Below the pieces are notes generated by a model. That model saw nothing but the letters and a program-made list of their open reading frames with translations. It was not told the origin of the DNA and made no database searches. The position numbers were made by a program, and so were the translations under genes. From Bacteroidia bacterium (GTDB lineage: Bacteria; Bacteroidota; Bacteroidia; Chitinophagales; Chitinophagaceae): a stretch of 64,000 nucleotides of DNA. Location of the stretch: NCBI GenBank assembly GCA_030429205.1, contig JAUICZ010000001.1, positions 2,160,806 through 2,224,805 of the forward strand. Reading direction: 5' to 3'. Positions 19,519 to 28,045 of this stretch are shown here, piece after piece (the first letter of the stretch is position 1; every line of letters begins with the position of its first letter).

Positions 19519-21071
19519 TAGTTCAATGTCAATACTTGACCAGGTTGGGTGTTTTTTATCTTTTTATCTTCAATAACCAACTTGCCATTCACCCATAGAT
19601 ACTCAACACCGTCTGACAAGCTCCTTGGTGATGTATATGTAGCGTTTGCTTTTACTTTAGACGGGTTTAACAACACTAAATCTGCAAAATAGTTCTCTGC
19701 TATCTGGCCGCGATCTTTGATTTGAAAGAACTGAGCAGGCAGGTAAGTGATCTTATGTATTGCTTCCTCCCAGGACAACTTGTTCAGTTTGAGTACATAG
19801 CGCTCAAGGTACTCCGTGAAAGCACCATAAGAGCGAGGATGTGGTTGCCCAATAGATTTAGGAGCATTAATAGGATAGCTCCAAGAGTCAGTACATATCA
19901 TGGCTTTCTCCCAAAGGATAGCTGTATCAATATCTTCCTGACCAATGCAATGGTATACTATCCATGTTTCTGTACTCTTTGTCAGAATCTCAGAAATAGC
20001 ATCGCTTGGAGACAGCTGGTGTTCTTCACATATCTCTGCCACTGTTTTATTATAGTACTCTTCAAACTCGTCTGATATGATCATCATTTGATCCAGCGCA
20101 TAATCCCTTTCTACGATCCAGTCTGCAATGTCTTTTCTTACTTGTGGGTCTTTAAGCTTTTCGGGTACGTTCTCAATGCCATCTTGTAGAATATACTTAG
20201 GCACAAAAGCTCTAAGCTTAGTTGAAATAGCAGTGTAAGGGTACACGTCAATAGCAGCTTGCATGTCGGGGTGTGCCTCGTTAAAGTCCTCGATCTTTTT
20301 AATAATCTTAGGTATTTTACCCCAGTTTTGATGTTCTGCAGCTTTTAGGTGACTAACCAGTGTTTTTACATTTGCTTGTTCACTAATGGTCAGTGCTTCC
20401 TCTACGGCTTCTTCAATCTTATTCCTTTCATCTCTGATGTGCGATGCATAAACACCCCCGTTTTCTGCCGCTACTTTCGCCAGTTCTACAAGTTCATCTA
20501 ACTCAGCAAAACAACCGGGAGCATATATTAAACCAGTTGAAAAGCCCAGAGCACCTTCTTGCATTGCCTGCTTCAATGCCGCCTTCATCTCGTCTAGCTG
20601 CTCTGGTGTTATCTTGTGCCAATCGTCTAAACTGCCATGGCGTATAGTGCTGTGACCGACTAGGGTAGCAATATTGAACTGTAGCTTATCTTGAATCCTA
20701 TCAAAATACTCTTCTGTAGTACGCCAGTCGAAAGGGAAGCCGATCTCTTCAGACAAGCGGTTCATTGTTTCAATCAGATGTTTCCCAATAGGAGCAGGAG
20801 AGGTACCACAGTTGCCGAATATTTCTGTTGTAATACCTTGATATAATTTATGGTTTGCAGCTTCGGGAAAGAAGTACCCAAACCCTGTAGAAGCATGCGG
20901 GTCTATAAAGCCCGGAGCGAGTATCATACCTGTTCCGTCAATTTCTACATTCGCTTCAGCATCGTCATTACACAATACTATCTTGTCTCCTTTTATGCCT
21001 ATGGTTTTTACCGTTGCTTCTTCTTTTAAGCCTGTGCAAACTTTGGCATTCCTAATTATATAGTCCAACAT
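19518..21071 (-). CDS. D-aminoacylase family amidohydrolase (N-acyl amino acid deacylase)
   Basis: 517 residues. The tight-site ligands of D-aminoacylases are present: C88 (GNCGTS), H211 (YASHIRDE) and H241 (VSHLKAAE); D395 (CTDSW) is the catalytic aspartate. The C-terminal HPRSYGAF and DRG-x-I, ADLVLLNP segments are typical. Unusually, the H-x-H after the first strand is DPHAS: H59 is present but the second histidine is Ser61. It hydrolyses N-acyl amino acids; D or L preference cannot be read. It abuts the racemase gene with no gap. Confidence 0.88.
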   Translation of the reverse strand: MLDYIIRNAKVCTGLKEEATVKTIGIKGDKIVLCNDDAEANVEIDGTGMILAPGFIDPHASTGFGYFFPEAANHKLYQGITTEIFGNCGTSPAPIGKHLIETMNRLSEEIGFPFDWRTTEEYFDRIQDKLQFNIATLVGHSTIRHGSLDDWHKITPEQLDEMKAALKQAMQEGALGFSTGLIYAPGCFAELDELVELAKVAAENGGVYASHIRDERNKIEEAVEEALTISEQANVKTLVSHLKAAEHQNWGKIPKIIKKIEDFNEAHPDMQAAIDVYPYTAISTKLRAFVPKYILQDGIENVPEKLKDPQVRKDIADWIVERDYALDQMMIISDEFEEYYNKTVAEICEEHQLSPSDAISEILTKSTETWIVYHCIGQEDIDTAILWEKAMICTDSWSYPINAPKSIGQPHPRSYGAFTEYLERYVLKLNKLSWEEAIHKITYLPAQFFQIKDRGQIAENYFADLVLLNPSKVKANATYTSPRSLSDGVEYLWVNGKLVIEDKKIKNTQPGQVLTLN

Positions 21072-22211
21072 TTATTTGGTTTCTACTATTTTATCTGTCG
21101 TGTATTTTGCAATAGTTTCTGGCACTACATCATATTGCATGGTCTTGTTAACATCAATGTAGCCGTTATTCATGGTTACTTCATCGCTCAGTATATCTTC
21201 TTTAAAGTATCTGCTAGACGGACTCATGTCGTGTGCCTGAGCATCTTTTAAGTATGATGCGAACTCCAGATTTTGAAGCCTGCCGACACCTGTCTCAAAC
21301 ATTCCTCCAACCCATACAGGTATGTCTTGTTCGAAACAATAATTAAGAATTTGAATACTGTTTGTAATGCCGCCAACGCGACCTACTTTCAAGTTTAACT
21401 CGTCAATCATGTTTAAGGCATTTACCTCAACAAGATCTCCTATATTCTTTATTTGTTCATCAAAACAAACTTTCAGTTCAGGGTACATCTCTTTGGCTTT
21501 CATAAAGATGTCGAACCTGCTGGGAGGTGTAGGTTGTTCTATTGCTGTATCATATGTTTTTACAAAATATCCCAGCTTATGAATATCATCTTCGTAGTAA
21601 CTACCGTTAGCATCAAAGCTTACATGTACATCATTGTCAAATAATATGGGGTTGATTGCATCGAAGTTTTTAGTGTTTACTGATGGTGATATCTTGAATT
21701 TCAGGCGATGGTAGCCTGTATCGATTGCATTTTGTACAGCTTCTTTAAATTTTAGTTCGTCTTCATATATGCCAAGTGAAATTCCTACAGGTACCTTTTT
21801 TATCTGGTTTGCATTTAAATCATCACTTATGGTATAATCTTCTTTTTGCTTAACTATCTGGTACATGGCTGCTTCAATAGCAGCTTTTGTGAAGTTCCAC
21901 CCGCGTATACGTTGCATAATATCCAGTACTTCCTGATATGTCTGACTGGGTTTTAAGTGCGGAAGAATAAACTTTTGGACCAATATCATTGAGGCGTCTA
22001 AAAACTCGTCAGAATAATAAGGATCAGGCCTACAAGAACATTCACCATAGCCGACAACCCCTTCGGCGTCAACCCACTTTATTAGTAGCGTTTCTTTTGA
22101 TTTTCTTACGCCAATACCTGATACAAAAGTTGCTTTTTGCGGCAAATCTACCCTGATAAGCTCTATTTGCCTTAAAGATATTTCTTGCTTGAGCAGGTTG
22201 TTTTCTTCCAT
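21072..22211 (-). CDS. N-acyl amino acid racemase / o-succinylbenzoate synthase family (enolase superfamily)
   Basis: 379 residues. K-x-K motif with K171 and K173 (LKFKIS), metal ligands D200 (SFDANG), E225 (EQP) and D251 (FDE), second catalytic lysine K275 (NLKVGR), and the VWVGGMFETGVGR block that marks the Firmicutes-type OSBS/NSAR group. Both lysines needed for two-base racemisation are present. Without menD, menB or menE nearby and with a deacylase and GNAT gene in the same operon, N-acyl (probably N-succinyl or N-acetyl) amino acid racemase is the better reading than menaquinone synthesis. First gene of the operon. Confidence 0.85.
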   Translation of the reverse strand: MEENNLLKQEISLRQIELIRVDLPQKATFVSGIGVRKSKETLLIKWVDAEGVVGYGECSCRPDPYYSDEFLDASMILVQKFILPHLKPSQTYQEVLDIMQRIRGWNFTKAAIEAAMYQIVKQKEDYTISDDLNANQIKKVPVGISLGIYEDELKFKEAVQNAIDTGYHRLKFKISPSVNTKNFDAINPILFDNDVHVSFDANGSYYEDDIHKLGYFVKTYDTAIEQPTPPSRFDIFMKAKEMYPELKVCFDEQIKNIGDLVEVNALNMIDELNLKVGRVGGITNSIQILNYCFEQDIPVWVGGMFETGVGRLQNLEFASYLKDAQAHDMSPSSRYFKEDILSDEVTMNNGYIDVNKTMQYDVVPETIAKYTTDKIVETK

Positions 22212-22266
22212 ATATATGAGTTACTCAGGTCTGAAGAATATGTCACAAACCTCATTAACAATCGTA

Positions 22267-22274
22267 CAAAGGTA
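22267..22274 (-). promoter_or_regulatory. -7 element of the racemase-deacylase operon
   Basis: On the minus strand TACCTTTG, leaving a leader of about 50 bases before the ATG at 22211. No clear -33 box was found. Confidence 0.5.
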
Positions 22275-22349
22275 AAAAATAAGCCGCACTAGCCTGAAAT
22301 AATGGCGCTTGAGCAATGAATTAGTTATAAAATCTTGAATATTCGTATG

Positions 22350-22357
22350 TATTTTTG
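22350..22357 (+). promoter_or_regulatory. -7 element before the FkbM-like gene
   Basis: TATTTTTG fits TAnnTTTG and lies 25 bases before the ATG at 22383. This supports that ATG over the TTG at 22335, which is upstream of the promoter. Confidence 0.5.
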
Positions 22358-22382
22358 CCGCTTAACGTTACTATTATTTGAT

Positions 22383-23300
22383 ATGAAAGACAGGCTAAAG
22401 AACTTTTTAAAAAAGGTTACAGAAAAGCTAAGTAAAGATGAACAGAAGATTTTGATGTTGCTTGGGCAAAATAAAGCAGCAGAAGTGAAATCTAAAACAA
22501 GTATTGAAAGTCTTTCAGAGGTAGAGTTTAAGGTGTTTTCTCAATGGGGTGAAGACGGTATTATTCAGTACTTGGTATCAAAAATAGATATCCCGAATAA
22601 AGTTTTTGTTGAATTTGGGGTAGAGAACTATCTGGAGTCTAACACTCGTTTTTTGATGATGAACGATAATTGGAGTGGTTTAGTGATAGATGGGTCAAAG
22701 TCTAATATCCAGTTCATACAGTCTGACGATATATATTGGCGTCATGAGTTAACAGCCGTAGAATCTTTTATTACAAAGGATAATATTAACCATTTAATAT
22801 CCTCGAATGTTAAACAGGAAGATATAGGTATATTAAGTGTAGATATTGATGGTAATGATTATTGGGTATACCAGGCAATTGACGTTGTAAACCCAAGGAT
22901 ACTTATATGTGAGTATAACAATATTTTTGGGGCTGAACATTCTATTACGGTACCGTATAATCCAAGCTTTGTACGTAGAAATGCTCATTACTCGGATCTA
23001 TACTTTGGTGCATCACTAAAAGCATTTTACAATATTGCTAAAGAAAGAGGATACACTTTTGTAGGTACAAATTCGGCAGGCATGAATGCCTTTTTTGTAC
23101 GTAACGATCTTGCTGCTCCTTTCAAAGCCGTAACACCAGAAGAGGTATACCAACCTTCAAAAACACGTGAATCCAGAGACAAGAATGGCAACCTCAGTTT
23201 TTTAACGGGTGAAGAGCGTATTAAAGAGATAAAGGAGATGCCTATTATTGATACAACCAGCAATAATGAGATGCTGATAAAGGATTTATTCAATATTTAA
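22383..23300 (+). CDS. FkbM-like / SAM-methyltransferase-fold hypothetical protein
   Basis: 305 residues. After a basic helical start, residues about 75-175 hold FVEFGVENYLESNTRFL, GLVIDGS and ISSVDIDGNDYW-like (ILSVDIDGND) strands, the pattern of FkbM-type methyltransferase folds often found in surface polysaccharide or glycan loci: E-x-G for the SAM loop, then acidic strand ends. It has no signal peptide or membrane segment. No glycan genes are adjacent, so the acceptor is unknown. The start is chosen from the promoter position. Confidence 0.6.
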   Translation: MKDRLKNFLKKVTEKLSKDEQKILMLLGQNKAAEVKSKTSIESLSEVEFKVFSQWGEDGIIQYLVSKIDIPNKVFVEFGVENYLESNTRFLMMNDNWSGLVIDGSKSNIQFIQSDDIYWRHELTAVESFITKDNINHLISSNVKQEDIGILSVDIDGNDYWVYQAIDVVNPRILICEYNNIFGAEHSITVPYNPSFVRRNAHYSDLYFGASLKAFYNIAKERGYTFVGTNSAGMNAFFVRNDLAAPFKAVTPEEVYQPSKTRESRDKNGNLSFLTGEERIKEIKEMPIIDTTSNNEMLIKDLFNI

Positions 23301-23307
23301 TATTTTA

Positions 23308-23327
23308 TTTTCAGTAATTATTGAAAG
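23308..23327. promoter_or_regulatory. Candidate GbsR operator A, overlapping the gbsR -33 box
   Basis: TTTTCAGTAATTATTGAAAG, an imperfect palindrome. The TTG at 23321-23323 inside it lies 19 bases before the -7 element, so it is also the likely -33 box. It matches operator B (23877-23896) at 16 of 20 positions. Confidence 0.65.
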
Positions 23328-23342
23328 TTTAGAATTTTTGTA

Positions 23343-23350
23343 TATCTTTG
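23343..23350 (+). promoter_or_regulatory. -7 element of the GbsR-family regulator gene
   Basis: TATCTTTG with a TTG box 19 bases upstream, the best matched promoter in the window. The ATG is seven bases further on, so the mRNA is probably leaderless. Confidence 0.7.
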
Positions 23351-23357
23351 CATTAGC

Positions 23358-23861
23358 ATGAAGTTACAAGAGGCAAAAACACAATTCATAAATTCATGGG
23401 GTCGTTTAGGCTCAGAGTGGGGTATTAACCGTACTATGGCTCAAATACATGCATTATTGTTGGTGTCAGATAAGCCTTTAAGTACTGAGGATGTAATGCA
23501 AGAGTTAAGTGTATCCAGAGGTAATGCTAATATGAATTTGCGTGAGCTTATTAGCTGGGATTTAGTACAGAAAGAGTTAATACCCGGAGATAGAAAGGAA
23601 TACTTTGTTGCCGAGAAGGATATTTGGGAGGTTGCCAAACGCATTGTTAGAGAAAGAAAGCGTAAAGAAATAGAACCAATACTAAGGGAATTGAAGCAAT
23701 TGCAAGATGTAGATGATAAAAAGTCTCCCGAAGCAAAAGAGTTTGTGAAGTCTGTAAAGAACATTCATGAGTTTGCTGGCAAGATGGACAAAAGTATTGA
23801 AACAATGATGAAAGCAGATGAAAACTGGTTTTTTGGAGCCATCTTTAAACTATTGAAATAA
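23358..23861 (+). CDS. GbsR/MarR-type transcriptional regulator
   Basis: 167 residues. N-terminal winged helix: INRTMAQIHALLLV, then STEDVMQELSVSRGNANMNLREL as the recognition region, and a YFVAEKDIWEV wing. It is followed by long charged helices for dimerisation. The domain order and the RGNANMNLR segment match GbsR-type regulators of Bacteroidota. It heads an operon with DCC, TIGR01777 and SRPBCC genes. Paired palindromes before this gene and before the next one suggest that it represses itself and the operon. Confidence 0.88.
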   Translation: MKLQEAKTQFINSWGRLGSEWGINRTMAQIHALLLVSDKPLSTEDVMQELSVSRGNANMNLRELISWDLVQKELIPGDRKEYFVAEKDIWEVAKRIVRERKRKEIEPILRELKQLQDVDDKKSPEAKEFVKSVKNIHEFAGKMDKSIETMMKADENWFFGAIFKLLK

Positions 23862-23876
23862 TTTTTTTGCTATTAG

Positions 23877-23896
23877 TTTTCAAAATTTATTGAAAA
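23877..23896. promoter_or_regulatory. Candidate GbsR operator B, abutting the next start codon
   Basis: TTTTCAAAATTTATTGAAAA ends one base before the ATG at 23898. Its outer halves TTTTCA and ATTGAAA are shared with operator A. Binding here would block transcription through or into the DCC gene. Confidence 0.6.
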
Positions 23897-23897
23897 T

Positions 23898-24713
23898 ATG
23901 AAAATACTAAGAAATTACACGATACTATATGATTCTGAATGTCCTTTGTGTTGCTGGTATACAGGCCTTTTTTTAAAGACAGGCATGCTAGACAATAAGG
24001 GGCGTGTCCCGTATCAATATACTATAGAAAATGTATGTCCTTATATAGATAAGGAACGTGCAGTGAACGAAATAGCGCTAGTAGATAAGACAACAGGCGA
24101 TGTGTACTATGGTATAGATAGCTTATTCACCGTAATAGGTAGTGCATATCCACTTTTGAATAGGCTATTTCAATTTGCTCCATTTATATGGATTATGAAA
24201 AAGGTATATGCTTTCATTTCATACAACAGAAAGGTAATAATGCCTGCTAAAAGTATTACTGGTTTAAAACCAACTTTTAGAGCTGATTATAGAGTTCTGT
24301 ATTTGTTGATTTCAGCTTTGATTACTGGATTAGTATTGTCTAAATATTCATTACTGCTTAGTGGACTTATGCCAGCCGGAGAGGCTTTAAGAGAATATTT
24401 AGTCTGTTTTGGACAATTAGCATATCAAGGGATTGTAGTGAATACATTGGATAAGAAAAATGCATGGGACTATTTGGGTAATATGATGACTGTTTCAATT
24501 GCAGGAGCAATCGCTTTATTGCCTTTGTTACTGGTGTCAGTTTGGTTCGCAGTACCTCAAATAGTAAGTATGAGCTACTTCATGCTGGTAGTACTCTTAA
24601 TGTTTATAGAACATATAAGAAGAGCAAAACTGCTTAAGGTAACATGGTTGATGACTGCTACATGGGTGTTGTATCGCATAGGTGTTTTAATGATGATTTT
24701 AATAACAGCGTAA
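23898..24713 (+). CDS. DCC (DUF393) thiol-disulfide family protein fused to a membrane domain
   Basis: 271 residues. The DUF393 core begins YDSECPLCCWYTG (residues about 10-22; C-P-L-C thioredoxin-like pair), continuing to about residue 115. A second half with five or so hydrophobic segments (residues 133-271) is a membrane domain. Stand-alone DCC proteins are about 120-140 residues, so this is a fused form. It is thought to act in redox or lipid-related processes, but the reaction is unknown. Second gene of the GbsR operon, one base before the next start. Confidence 0.8.
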   Translation: MKILRNYTILYDSECPLCCWYTGLFLKTGMLDNKGRVPYQYTIENVCPYIDKERAVNEIALVDKTTGDVYYGIDSLFTVIGSAYPLLNRLFQFAPFIWIMKKVYAFISYNRKVIMPAKSITGLKPTFRADYRVLYLLISALITGLVLSKYSLLLSGLMPAGEALREYLVCFGQLAYQGIVVNTLDKKNAWDYLGNMMTVSIAGAIALLPLLLVSVWFAVPQIVSMSYFMLVVLLMFIEHIRRAKLLKVTWLMTATWVLYRIGVLMMILITA

Positions 24714-24714
24714 T

Positions 24715-25638
24715 ATGAAGTACAATAAAATAATATTAGCAGGTGGGAGTGGCTATTTAGGAACGGTATTAGCTGATTACTATTCAAAAATTACTAAAGA
24801 AGTAATAATACTTAGTAGAAGACCAAAAGAGGATAGCAGAAATATAAAAACTATAGTTTGGGATGCAGCTAATGAAGGAGGTTGGGTGAGCGCTTTGTAT
24901 GCTGCTGATATGCTCATTAACTTATGTGGCAAGAATGTAAACTGTAGATATACAGAACGTAACAGAAAAGAGATCATTGATTCTAGAGTAATACCTACAC
25001 TTCTATTGGGAAAAGTAATAAGAGGTATGCAAGATCCTCCCAAAGTCTGGATCAATATCACATCAGCTACTATTTACAGACATGCAGAAGACTATCCGCA
25101 AGATGAGGAAACAGGTGAAATTGGCTATGGTTTTTCTATAGATGTATGTAATAAATGGGAGGATGCATTTGAACAATATGAAACACCATATACCAGAAAG
25201 GTTGCCTTGAGGATGGGAATAGTATTAGGAAGAGGTGATGGCGTTTTTCCCAGGTTGTTAAACTTAGTCAGGTTTGGGCTGGGAGGTAAACAAGGTGATG
25301 GTAAACAGTACATCTCTTGGATACATGAACAAGATGCAGTAAGGAGTACAGAGTGGGTCATGAACAATAAAATTTCAGGAGTTGTGAATTGTACTGCACC
25401 AACAGCAATAAAAAATAAAGACTTTATGAAGGTCTTACGAAAAGCATATGGCATTAATATAGGCATACCTATCCCTGCTTGGTTATTAAATATTGGAGCA
25501 ATGATTATTGGTACAGAAACAGAGTTGATCTTAAAAAGTAGGTGGGTAACGCCGCAAACGTTATTAAAAGAAGGCTTCTTGTTTAATTTCGACAATGCAG
25601 AGAGTGCCATACACGATATAATAAGTATAAGAGTTTAG
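24715..25638 (+). CDS. TIGR01777 family NAD(P)-binding epimerase-like protein
   Basis: 307 residues. Rossmann motif GGSGYLG at residues 9-15 near the N-terminus, INLCGKNV and LRMGIVLGRG segments, and a C-terminal DUF1731-like tail (PAWLLNIGAMIIGTETELILKSRWVTP). This is the extended SDR type related to SDR39U1. No clear Y-x-x-x-K catalytic pair is seen. Substrate unknown. It is coupled to the DCC gene before it and the SRPBCC gene after it (one-base gaps). Confidence 0.85.
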   Translation: MKYNKIILAGGSGYLGTVLADYYSKITKEVIILSRRPKEDSRNIKTIVWDAANEGGWVSALYAADMLINLCGKNVNCRYTERNRKEIIDSRVIPTLLLGKVIRGMQDPPKVWINITSATIYRHAEDYPQDEETGEIGYGFSIDVCNKWEDAFEQYETPYTRKVALRMGIVLGRGDGVFPRLLNLVRFGLGGKQGDGKQYISWIHEQDAVRSTEWVMNNKISGVVNCTAPTAIKNKDFMKVLRKAYGINIGIPIPAWLLNIGAMIIGTETELILKSRWVTPQTLLKEGFLFNFDNAESAIHDIISIRV

Positions 25639-25639
25639 G

Positions 25640-26116
25640 GTGGCTACAATTACATTAATAACAGATATAAATGCACCGGTAGATGTGTGCTTTAACTTAT
25701 CGAGAGATATTGATGCACATCAATCATCAATGAAAGATTCAAAAGAAAGAGCAATAGCAGGCGTAACTACTGGTTTGATAAAAGAGGGGGAGTCTGTGAC
25801 ATGGGAGGCTCATCATTTTGGCTTTAGAATGAAGATGACAGTAATGATATTAGAAATGAAACAACCTGATTATTTTATTGATGTTATGACAAAAGGCCCG
25901 TTTAAGATGTTACGCCACGAACATAGGTTTGAATATAACGGTATTAGCACAATAATGACAGATGTCATTGAGTTTAAAGCACCTTTGAGTGTTTTGGGTA
26001 CAATAGCTGAATTCTTATTCTTGAAGAGATATATGAGAAGGTTGTTAGAAAAGAGGAATGTGGCAATAAAGGATTTGGCAGAAAAAAATAAAGCCCCGCA
26101 AAGCGGGGCTTTATAA
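25640..26116 (+). CDS. SRPBCC (START-like) family protein
   Basis: 158 residues starting with GTG at 25640, since no ATG is in range and the gap to the previous stop is one base. The sequence TLITDINAPVDVCFNLSRDID and the alternating beta strands up to a long C-terminal helix fit the Bet v1-like ligand-binding fold. The last codons form the left part of a hairpin that also ends the opposing fhs gene. Last gene of the GbsR operon; ligand unknown. Confidence 0.8.
   Translation: MATITLITDINAPVDVCFNLSRDIDAHQSSMKDSKERAIAGVTTGLIKEGESVTWEAHHFGFRMKMTVMILEMKQPDYFIDVMTKGPFKMLRHEHRFEYNGISTIMTDVIEFKAPLSVLGTIAEFLFLKRYMRRLLEKRNVAIKDLAEKNKAPQSGAL
26082..26112 (-). terminator. Terminator of fhs, inside the SRPBCC coding end
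   Basis: A perfect 10-bp stem AAAGCCCCGC (26090-26099) and GCGGGGCTTT (26103-26112). On the minus strand it is followed by a run of T's (complement of the A run at 26082-26088), so it works best for fhs. It may also stop the plus-strand operon. Confidence 0.85.
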
Positions 26117-26137
26117 AGAAACATATCTTATTGTTGA

Positions 26138-27805
26138 TTAGCTCAAACCTTCGATCTCTCCATTTACAAGTTTGATGCGTAATGCTTGTGGGCTCTTTGG
26201 AAGACCCGGCATACGCATGATGTCACCAGCAACGGCAACTATAAAGCCAGCTCCTGCATTGATGATGATGTCTTGTATTGTGATCTTAAAGCCGGTAGGT
26301 GCGTTGATCAACTTAGCATTATCGCTGAAAGAGTATTGTGTTTTAGCAATACATATAGGTAAATTGCCATAACCAGCCTCTTCAAGCTTTTTGATTTTAG
26401 TAATTGTACCTGCACCAAATTCTACACCGTCTGCTCTATATATTTTAGTCGCTATTTTTTCAATCTTAGTGCGAATGTCATCTTCATCATCATAAGTGAA
26501 GTTAAGTTCGCCGGAAGGGTTATTCTCAATAACATCAACCACTGTTTCTGCCAGAGCAGCAGCACCTTTACCACCTTCTGCAAAACCGTTGTTGATAGCA
26601 AAAGCAACACCTTGTTCCTTACACCACTCAGTTAAATAGTTTACCTCTTCGTCAGTATCGAAATGAAACTTGTTGAAAGAAACCACAACACTCTGACCGA
26701 AGTTCTTCATGTTTTCTATGTGGCGTTGCAAGTTCGGCAAACCTGCTTTCATTGCTTCAAGATTAGGGTTCTTGATCTCGTCTTGGTGAACACCACCATG
26801 TAGTTTAAGTGCAGAGGTGGTTACTACTATAATAGTAGCCTTTGGTCTTAAACCAGATACGCGGCATTTAATATCCAGGAATTTCTCTGCGCCTAAATCG
26901 CTACCAAAGCCAGACTCGGTAACAACATAATCGTTACAGCTCATAGCCATTTTTGTAGCAATTACAGAGTTACAACCATGTGCGATATTTGCGAATGGTC
27001 CACCGTGGATAAATGCAGGCGTGTTCTCTGTAGTTTGTACCAGGTTTGGTAGGATAGCTTCTCTAAGCAAAACAACTATAGATTCTGCAATACCAAGATC
27101 TTTAACGGTAACAGGTGTTTTATCTCTTTTATGTCCTAATACAACACGTTCAATGCGTGCTTGTAAATCTTCAACACTATTTGCAAGGCAGAATAGCGCC
27201 ATGATTTCAGATGCAGGAGTAATATCAAAGCCCGTCTCTGCAGTTACACCATTACTGATACCGCCAACACCTGTAATGACGCTACGTAAAGCACGATCAT
27301 TAACATCCAGTACTCTGCGCCATACAATAGAATTTAAGGCATCTTCTGTGTGACGGTTTTGGTGCTGGTAGTTATCCAATAATGCCGCTATCATATTGTT
27401 AGCACAAGTAATAGCATGCATATCTCCGGTAAAGTGAAGGTTGATGTCCTCCATTGGTAATACCTGAGAGTAACCACCACCGGCAGCACCACCTTTCATA
27501 CCAAAACATGGTCCAAGACTAGGCTCACGAAGAGCTACTGCAGCTTTTTTGCCAATATGGTTTAAACCCAAAGATGTTGCAACACTGGTTACCGTTTTAC
27601 CAACACCTGCCTTGTTAGGCGTGATGGCTGTAACTAATATCAGGTTACATTTCTTAATGTTCTCCTCATTCATGTAGCTAAGCGGTACTTTTGCCTTTGT
27701 TCTACCGTAAGGGATAATGTCGTCTGCTTTAATGCCTAATTGTTCAGCGATCTCTGTGATCGGTTTTAATTTGGCTGCTCTTGATATTTCAATATCTGAT
27801 AACAT
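26138..27805 (-). CDS. fhs: Formate--tetrahydrofolate ligase
   Basis: 555 residues from the ATG at 27805 ([16 protein letters not shown]), the standard N-terminus and length of the family. The frame remains open upstream for another 49 codons, but that part is unlike the family and is rejected. The nucleotide loop [11 protein letters not shown] and the [25 protein letters not shown] block are diagnostic. The enzyme makes 10-formyl-THF from formate, THF and ATP for purine and formyl-methionine synthesis. It is a single gene ending in a strong terminator. Confidence 0.98.
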   Translation of the reverse strand: MLSDIEISRAAKLKPITEIAEQLGIKADDIIPYGRTKAKVPLSYMNEENIKKCNLILVTAITPNKAGVGKTVTSVATSLGLNHIGKKAAVALREPSLGPCFGMKGGAAGGGYSQVLPMEDINLHFTGDMHAITCANNMIAALLDNYQHQNRHTEDALNSIVWRRVLDVNDRALRSVITGVGGISNGVTAETGFDITPASEIMALFCLANSVEDLQARIERVVLGHKRDKTPVTVKDLGIAESIVVLLREAILPNLVQTTENTPAFIHGGPFANIAHGCNSVIATKMAMSCNDYVVTESGFGSDLGAEKFLDIKCRVSGLRPKATIIVVTTSALKLHGGVHQDEIKNPNLEAMKAGLPNLQRHIENMKNFGQSVVVSFNKFHFDTDEEVNYLTEWCKEQGVAFAINNGFAEGGKGAAALAETVVDVIENNPSGELNFTYDDEDDIRTKIEKIATKIYRADGVEFGAGTITKIKKLEEAGYGNLPICIAKTQYSFSDNAKLINAPTGFKITIQDIIINAGAGFIVAVAGDIMRMPGLPKSPQALRIKLVNGEIEGLS

Positions 27806-28045
27806 ATAGCACTGTTTAATTTTAAGAGTGACGAATATATTAATAATGCATTGAAAATGGCAACCATTAGTGCATATATATATGTTATTTAAATGATAGC
27901 TCAGGAGGAAAAAGCCTTCTATGCTTGTATTATTTGCATTTCCCTTGCACAAAATGCATCAGCGTGCAATTATTACAACATATAGTGCTGATTTTGAAAG
28001 CCTTGGGGGGGCTTGCGGGACATCTTTGCATAAAATATTACTATT
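27806..28045. other. Longest intergenic gap (about 240 bases), little recognisable content
   Basis: This gap lies between the divergent fhs and T9SS genes. Visible items are a G7 run at about 28005 flanked by AAGCC and GGCTT, and CATCTTTG at 28021-28028 (a near match to TAnnTTTG), 17 bases before the T9SS ATG. No RNA gene or coding frame is convincing. Confidence 0.4.

Noticed and set aside
21072-22211. menC of menaquinone synthesis
   Set aside because: No menD, menB or menE nearby, and the operon holds a deacylase and an acyltransferase. The racemase reading fits better, though dual activity is known in this family.
27806-27952. N-terminal extension of fhs to an ATG at 27952 (49 extra residues)
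   Set aside because: The extra part is unlike the family, and the ATG at 27805 gives the standard start and length.
28000-28020. G7 run with short flanking arms as a phase-variable promoter
   Set aside because: A single homopolymer without comparison to other strains is too weak; noted only as part of the gap.
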